Shown piece after piece: positions 59,862-64,000 of a stretch of DNA of 64,000 nt. Each line of letters opens with the position of its first letter. Position 1 is the stretch's first letter. The stretch comes from Cheilinus undulatus (Eukaryota; Chordata; Actinopteri; Labriformes; Labridae): NCBI RefSeq assembly GCF_018320785.1, contig NC_054875.1:34265657-34329656 (forward strand), read 5' to 3'. A program made the translations under genes and the position numbers. The notes under the pieces were generated by a model. The model made no database searches. It saw nothing but the letters and a program-made list of their open reading frames with translations, and was not told where the DNA came from.

Positions 59862-61908
59862 GAGCGAAATGTCCCAACCAAGCACCAGCGAGGAGGTTGG
59901 TAGTACACATATGGTTCTTGAATGTATTTGCATTGCAATAAAATGCGTTCATTTTTAATGGGCATGAATACGGCTGAAACATTATAGTCATTCTGGGCTT
60001 TAGAAAAATGTTTTTTTGGGGAGGTGGGGTAGTGCACTATGGTAGAATGGAATGCAATGGAATGGAAGGATGGAATGGAAAGAACAATGGGATGGAATGG
60101 TGGAATGAAATGGTAGAATGGACTGGTAGAATGGAATGGTAGAATGGAATGTAAAGTATAATGGAATGGAATGGTAGAATGGAATGGAATGGTGAAATGA
60201 AATGGTAGAATGGAATGGTAGAATAAAATGGAATGTATAATAGAATTGAATGGAAAAATAGAATGGAATGGAAAGTATAATAGAATGGATGGTGGAATGA
60301 AATGGTAGAATGGAATGGTAGAGTGGAATGGAATGGTAGAATGGAATGGAATGGTAGATTGGAATGAAAAGAATAATGGAATGGAATGGTGAAATGAAAT
60401 GGTAGAATGGACTGGTAGAATGGAATAGAATGTATAATGGAATGGAATGGTAGAATAGAATGGAATGGAATGTATAATGGAATGGAATAGTAGAATAGAA
60501 TGGAATGAAATGTATAATGGAATGGAATGATAGAATGGAATAGAAAATATAATGGAATGGTGGAATTAAATGGTTGAATGGAATGGTAGAGTGGAATGCA
60601 ATGTATAATAGAATGGAAGGGTAGTATGGAATGGTAGAATGAATGGTAGAATGGAATGGAATGGTAGAATAGAATGGAATGGTAGAAGGGAATGGAATGT
60701 ATAATGGAATGGAATGGTAGAAGGGAATGGAATGTATAATGGAATAGAATGGTAGAATGGAATGGAAAGTATAATGGAAGGGAATGTTGGAATGAAATGG
60801 TAGAATGGAATGGTGGAATGGAATGAAAGAATAGATTGGAATGGTAGAATGGAATGGAATGGTAGAATGGAATGGAAAGTATAGAGGAATGGAATGGTAG
60901 ATTGGAATTTAAAGAATAATGGAATGGAATGGTTGAATGAAATGGTAGAATGGAATGGTAGATTGAAATGGAATGGTAGAATGGAATGGAATGTATAATG
61001 GAAGGGAATGGTGGGATGGAATGGTAGAATATAATGGAATGGTAGAATGGAATGGAATGATAGAATAAAATGGAATGGTAGAATGGAATGGAAAGTATAG
61101 TGGAATTGAATGGTGGAATGGAATAGAAAGTATAATGGAATGGAATGGTGGAATGAAATGGTAGAATGGAATGGAATGGTAGAATGGAATGGAAAGTATA
61201 AAGGAATGAATGGTGGAATGAAATGGTAGATAGGAATGGTAGAGTAGAATGGAATGGTAGAGTGGAATGGAATGGTAGAATGGAATGGAATGGTAGAATG
61301 GAATGGAAAGTATAAAGGAATGAATGGTGGAATGAAATGGTAGATAGGAATGGTAGAGTAGAATTGAATGGTAGAATGGAATGGAATGGTAGAATGGGAT
61401 GGAAAGTATAAAGGAATGGAATGGTGGAATTAAATGGTAGAATTGAATTGTAGAGTAGAATGGAATGGTAGAACGGAATGGAATGGTAGAATGGAATGGA
61501 AAGTATAACGGTACGGGTTGGGGGAATGAAATGGTAGAATGGAATGGTAGAATGAAATGGAATGGAATGTATAATGGAATAGAATGGTTGAATAGAATTG
61601 AATGGTAGTACGGAATGGAATGGTATAATAGAATGGAATGGTGGAATGAAATGGAATGGTAGAATGGAATGGAATGGAATTGGCCCCTGTGGCGCGGCCT
61701 AAACTTTTGTCCTTAATGGAATTTTTTCCCTTTACGTTACTTTTACTTTTATACTTTAGGAAGTTTTAAAACCAGTACTTTTATACTTTTACTTGAGTTA
61801 AAAGCTTGAGTTAATTCTTCAACTTCTACAGAAGCCTTTTTAAACTGTAGTATCCATACTTCTACCTGAGTAATGAATGTGAATACTTTTGACACCTCCG
61901 GAGATGAA
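59862..61908. mobile_element. hAT-type MITE copy split by satellite DNA
   Basis: 59862-59912 (GAGCGAAATGTCCCAACCAA, GCACCAGCGAGGAGGTTGGT) matches 15402-15452. 61687-61905 (TAAACTTTTG to TTTGACACCTCCG) matches 15455-15656. In the copy at 14.9 kb these two pieces are separated by only a few bases; here about 1.77 kb of satellite and unique sequence lies between. The first 460 bp of the MITE are missing and replaced by the AGCT-rich block. Confidence 0.75.
60040..61680. repeat. TGGAA-type satellite array
   Basis: About 1.64 kb of imperfect pentamer-based repeats: TGGAATGGAATGGTAGAA, with AAAGTATAATGGAATGG and GGTGGAATGAAATGG variants. A higher-order pattern is visible, for example GGAAAGTATAAAGGAATGAA repeats at about 61190 and 61305. 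The pentamer resembles the (GGAAT)n of human satellites II/III, but the similarity is compositional and does not show common origin. Confidence 0.9.
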
Positions 61909-61909
61909 G

Positions 61910-62100
61910 TGTTTTCTGTGATTTGGCCATTGATTTCAGTGGAAAAGCGGAGAAAAATCACTTTGCCACTGTCAGTATTCAATTCAGTGGACATACACAT
62001 TCATGAGGAGGTATGTGAGGGGAGGGGCAGAGCTATGAAGCTCAAACAGGAAGAAGAACAGGAATGGAGGGGGAGTAGAGTTGATTCTACACAATTCTCA
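61910..62100. other. Spacer, nothing recognised
   Basis: Short unique gap between the MITE end and the last AGCT-rich block. Confidence 0.4.
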
Positions 62101-62104
62101 TCTA

Positions 62105-62215
62105 ATGTTACTTACTCAAGCTTTAAGCTTTAGCTATGTTGGCTACATAGCCACATTATCTAAGTAGCTTGTAGCTAATGTTGCTTTCGTAAGCCTAGCC
62201 TTAGCTACATTAGCT
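62105..62215. repeat. AGCT-rich repeat block 5
   Basis: TTTAGCTATGTTGGCTACAT, AGTAGCTTGTAGCTAATG and CTTAGCTACATTAGCTGTG. A short remnant of the same repeat as block 4, now on the other side of the satellite and broken MITE. Confidence 0.6.
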
Positions 62216-62599
62216 GTGTTTGGGTGTTTTCATGGAGGACAAGCTTTTTCCCATCAGTTTACTCATTTTCATGAAGTGTTTTTATAGATTTTGAAGGTAT
62301 GTTTTGTACTTTTGGTATCTTAACCCATACCTTAAATTATAACTCAAACCCCAACCAGAAGTTCAATCCAATTTTATTTTGAAAGTTTTGGCATATGTTG
62401 GACTAGTCTGCAAGAAGGGGTGTCTAAGAGCTGGTGTCTGGACTTAGACTGTCTTGGAAGTTTTTGTGGCTACTGAAAAGAAAACTTTGTTCCACTACAA
62501 AAAGAGGAGTGGTTACAAGCATTGGTAGCTATTATGGCGGGGTCCACAGTGATATCTTTTCCTGGCCCCAGAATTCCTGTTGACACCCCTGCCCGTTTG

Positions 62600-62914
62600 G
62601 AAACCCCGCATATTTTTTACGTTTTTAACCCAGCCCACTTTCTAGGTGTCCGAAATGCTCTCCCCTCTCCTCGCTGCCTCCCTCTCTCCTCCTCACCCCC
62701 CTCGCTCCTGTGTGCGGAGCTCCACTTTGAGTTCAGCCCCCATCGGCTGGAGGCTCGGGTTTATCTGGGACCAAGGAGGGGATCATTCAGGAGCTGCGCG
62801 CCGTCAGGTGAAGGAAGGCTCCGTTGCGGACGCTGGGGGGACTGAGAGAGGACAGGGAACTAGGGGTTTGAACTTTTCCGCTGTAACTCGGGTTTGTGAG
62901 GGCGACAGGGAGCC
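62600..62914 (+). promoter_or_regulatory. col9a3 promoter and 5' UTR region
   Basis: A sharp rise in GC and CG content compared with the spacer, with a pyrimidine-rich CTCTCCCCTCTCCTCGCTGC stretch (62656-62690) and several CG dinucleotides up to the ATG. TATTTTTTACG near 62612 is a weak TATA-like word. Frames across this region show ORFs of about 105 codons that are composition artefacts. Confidence 0.45.
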
Positions 62915-63906
62915 ATGGCGGTGTTCTCTGCTCTTTGGGTGCTCTTGCTGTGCCAGCTTTTGACATCCTCCTTAGCTCAGGTAAGAGTTATCAGGCGCTT
63001 CATCCATCCTTTCATTCAGCCGCCTGTATTTGGTCGCAATGGGTTTTAGCCAGTAGCATCTGTAGCCTTAACTTAGAACAATAAATGAATCTGTCCTGCA
63101 GGTTCACCTTCTTATAAGTCTACCCACTGTGTCTTTGGTGTTTATTCCAGCTTCTATGGGCCTCACCTGCACTCCCTTTACCTTAAAACCTGATGCTTTC
63201 TTTCCATGTTTTCTCCTCATAAACTAAGTTTAGGTGTTATTTGTCCGTCTTCCTCTGTAGGCCTTTTCTTAGTGCTGTACATCAGCCTGATTGTGTGCAG
63301 GTGTCTGTGATTTTCACACTCGTTGCTGAGGTTGGGGTTATGTTTTCTCTGAACCTGAGGAATGTGAAGATTGGAGATCAGTGCCACAGTGCACAATGCC
63401 ACCTCTGTTCACCCAGGCTCCCTGAATGAGCTAAAACCAGGAGCTTAGAGCCCTCTTTTAAATAAGTTTATTGAGTTTACATGAACTGTGAACTGCTGCT
63501 TTATTTTTGTTTTCCATCTAAATCTACTTTAGCCTTCCTCTTTTTGTGAGACGGAGAATAAATGCCTTTTTTAATAAAAAATGACCAACAATGGGGAAGC
63601 TATGCCAAGTTCTCTCTTAAAATTGATGATATAGATTAGTTAATATTTCTAGGGAAGAACTGTGTTGAGTTTTAAACTTTTTTAGGCCAAACTTGAAGCC
63701 CAAAAAATGTTTGTACTTTACCTGGACCATGTAGCAATTCTTAAATGCATGCATTGCTTCTTGTGTTAAAGGTATGTATGGATGTATTTTTAAGTTCTTT
63801 GAAATATAATCCTAATTTAATCAATTTTATTCTGCAGAGACCAGGCCCCAGAGGATCCCCTGGGCCACCAGGACCCCCAGGGCCTCCAGGAAAGGATGGC
63901 ACTGAT
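62915..63906 (+). CDS. col9a3: Collagen type IX alpha 3 chain, first two coding exons (partial)
   Basis: Type IX collagen decorates type II collagen fibrils in cartilage and other matrices; alpha 3 is one of its three chains. Exon 1 (62915-62980, ATG in a GAGCCATGG context) encodes a 22-residue signal peptide, MAVFSALWVL followed by LLCQLLTSSLAQ, then a GTAAGA donor. Exon 2 (63838-63906, CTGCAG acceptor, GTAAGT donor) encodes RPGPRGSPGPPGPPGPPGKD then GTD, in-frame Gly-X-Y repeats with an early PGPPGPPGPPGK block as in COL9A3. Both exons are phase 0 and a multiple of three. The remaining exons lie beyond the window. Adjacency to ogfr strengthens the COL9A3 call; another short-start collagen cannot be fully excluded from 45 residues. 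Confidence 0.82.
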
Positions 63907-64000
63907 GTAAGTTGTCTAGAGTCCACCACTGTTTTTACATCTTTCTGAATGTGCCCTTTAAAATTTACCCAATTTATATGGAACCAGCTCCAGTAAGGTT

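Noticed and set aside
60040-61680. True relation of the TGGAA array to human satellite II/III
   Set aside because: Pentamer similarity alone is easily reached by chance; no longer shared structure is visible.
62522-62963. Two overlapping plus-strand ORFs of 105-107 codons before col9a3
   Set aside because: They lie in the GC-rich promoter and 5' UTR. One overlaps the col9a3 signal peptide in another frame, and neither shows domain features.

Overview
This window is nuclear DNA from a ray-finned fish, most likely a percomorph teleost. The evidence is intron-split vertebrate genes with GT/AG sites, long AT-rich spacers, and abundant fish-type Tc1/mariner, hAT, tRNA-SINE and LINE fragments. No bacterial, viral or organellar gene is visible. 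Gene names come from recognising protein families by eye; no database was searched.

Three protein-coding genes are supported. (1) A TASK-type two-pore potassium channel, best matched to kcnk15, lies on the minus strand in two coding exons (27421-27139 and 26949-25949, 427 aa). (2) ogfr, the opioid growth factor receptor, lies on the plus strand in seven coding exons between 45751 and 52147 (559 aa). (3) The first two coding exons of a fibrillar-associated collagen, best read as col9a3, lie on the plus strand at 62915-62980 and 63838-63906; the gene runs off the right edge. OGFR and COL9A3 are also neighbours on human 20q13.33, and KCNK15 is on the same human chromosome (20q13.12), so the gene set agrees with conserved synteny.

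Layout: 1-25.9 kb is a gene-free spacer with a foldback element, LINE and SINE pieces, Tc1 relics, an intact-looking hAT-type MITE with an 8-bp target duplication (14940-15658), strand-biased simple-sequence tracts and AGCT-rich tandem blocks. 25.9-27.4 kb is kcnk15. 27.4-45.7 kb is spacer with an unexplained basic 64-aa ORF (28416-28610), a 116-bp tandem array (about 32530-33000), LINE and SINE pieces and a chimeric pair of Tc1 elements split by a SINE (40865-42572). 45.7-52.1 kb is ogfr, with a Tc1 relic in intron 4. 52.2-62.6 kb is spacer with a 1.07-kb hAT-type element, a reverse-oriented Tc1 and a 1.6-kb (TGGAA)-type satellite that has grown inside a second copy of the 14.9-kb MITE. 62.6-64.0 kb is the promoter and start of col9a3.

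The three genes do not form a functional pathway; they are a channel, a nuclear-envelope growth-regulatory receptor and a cartilage matrix protein. I found no convincing new multi-gene system. The most unusual material is repeat biology: AGCT-rich blocks carried in a dispersed mosaic repeat, the GGAAT-like satellite next to col9a3, and TSD-bounded hAT and SINE insertions.
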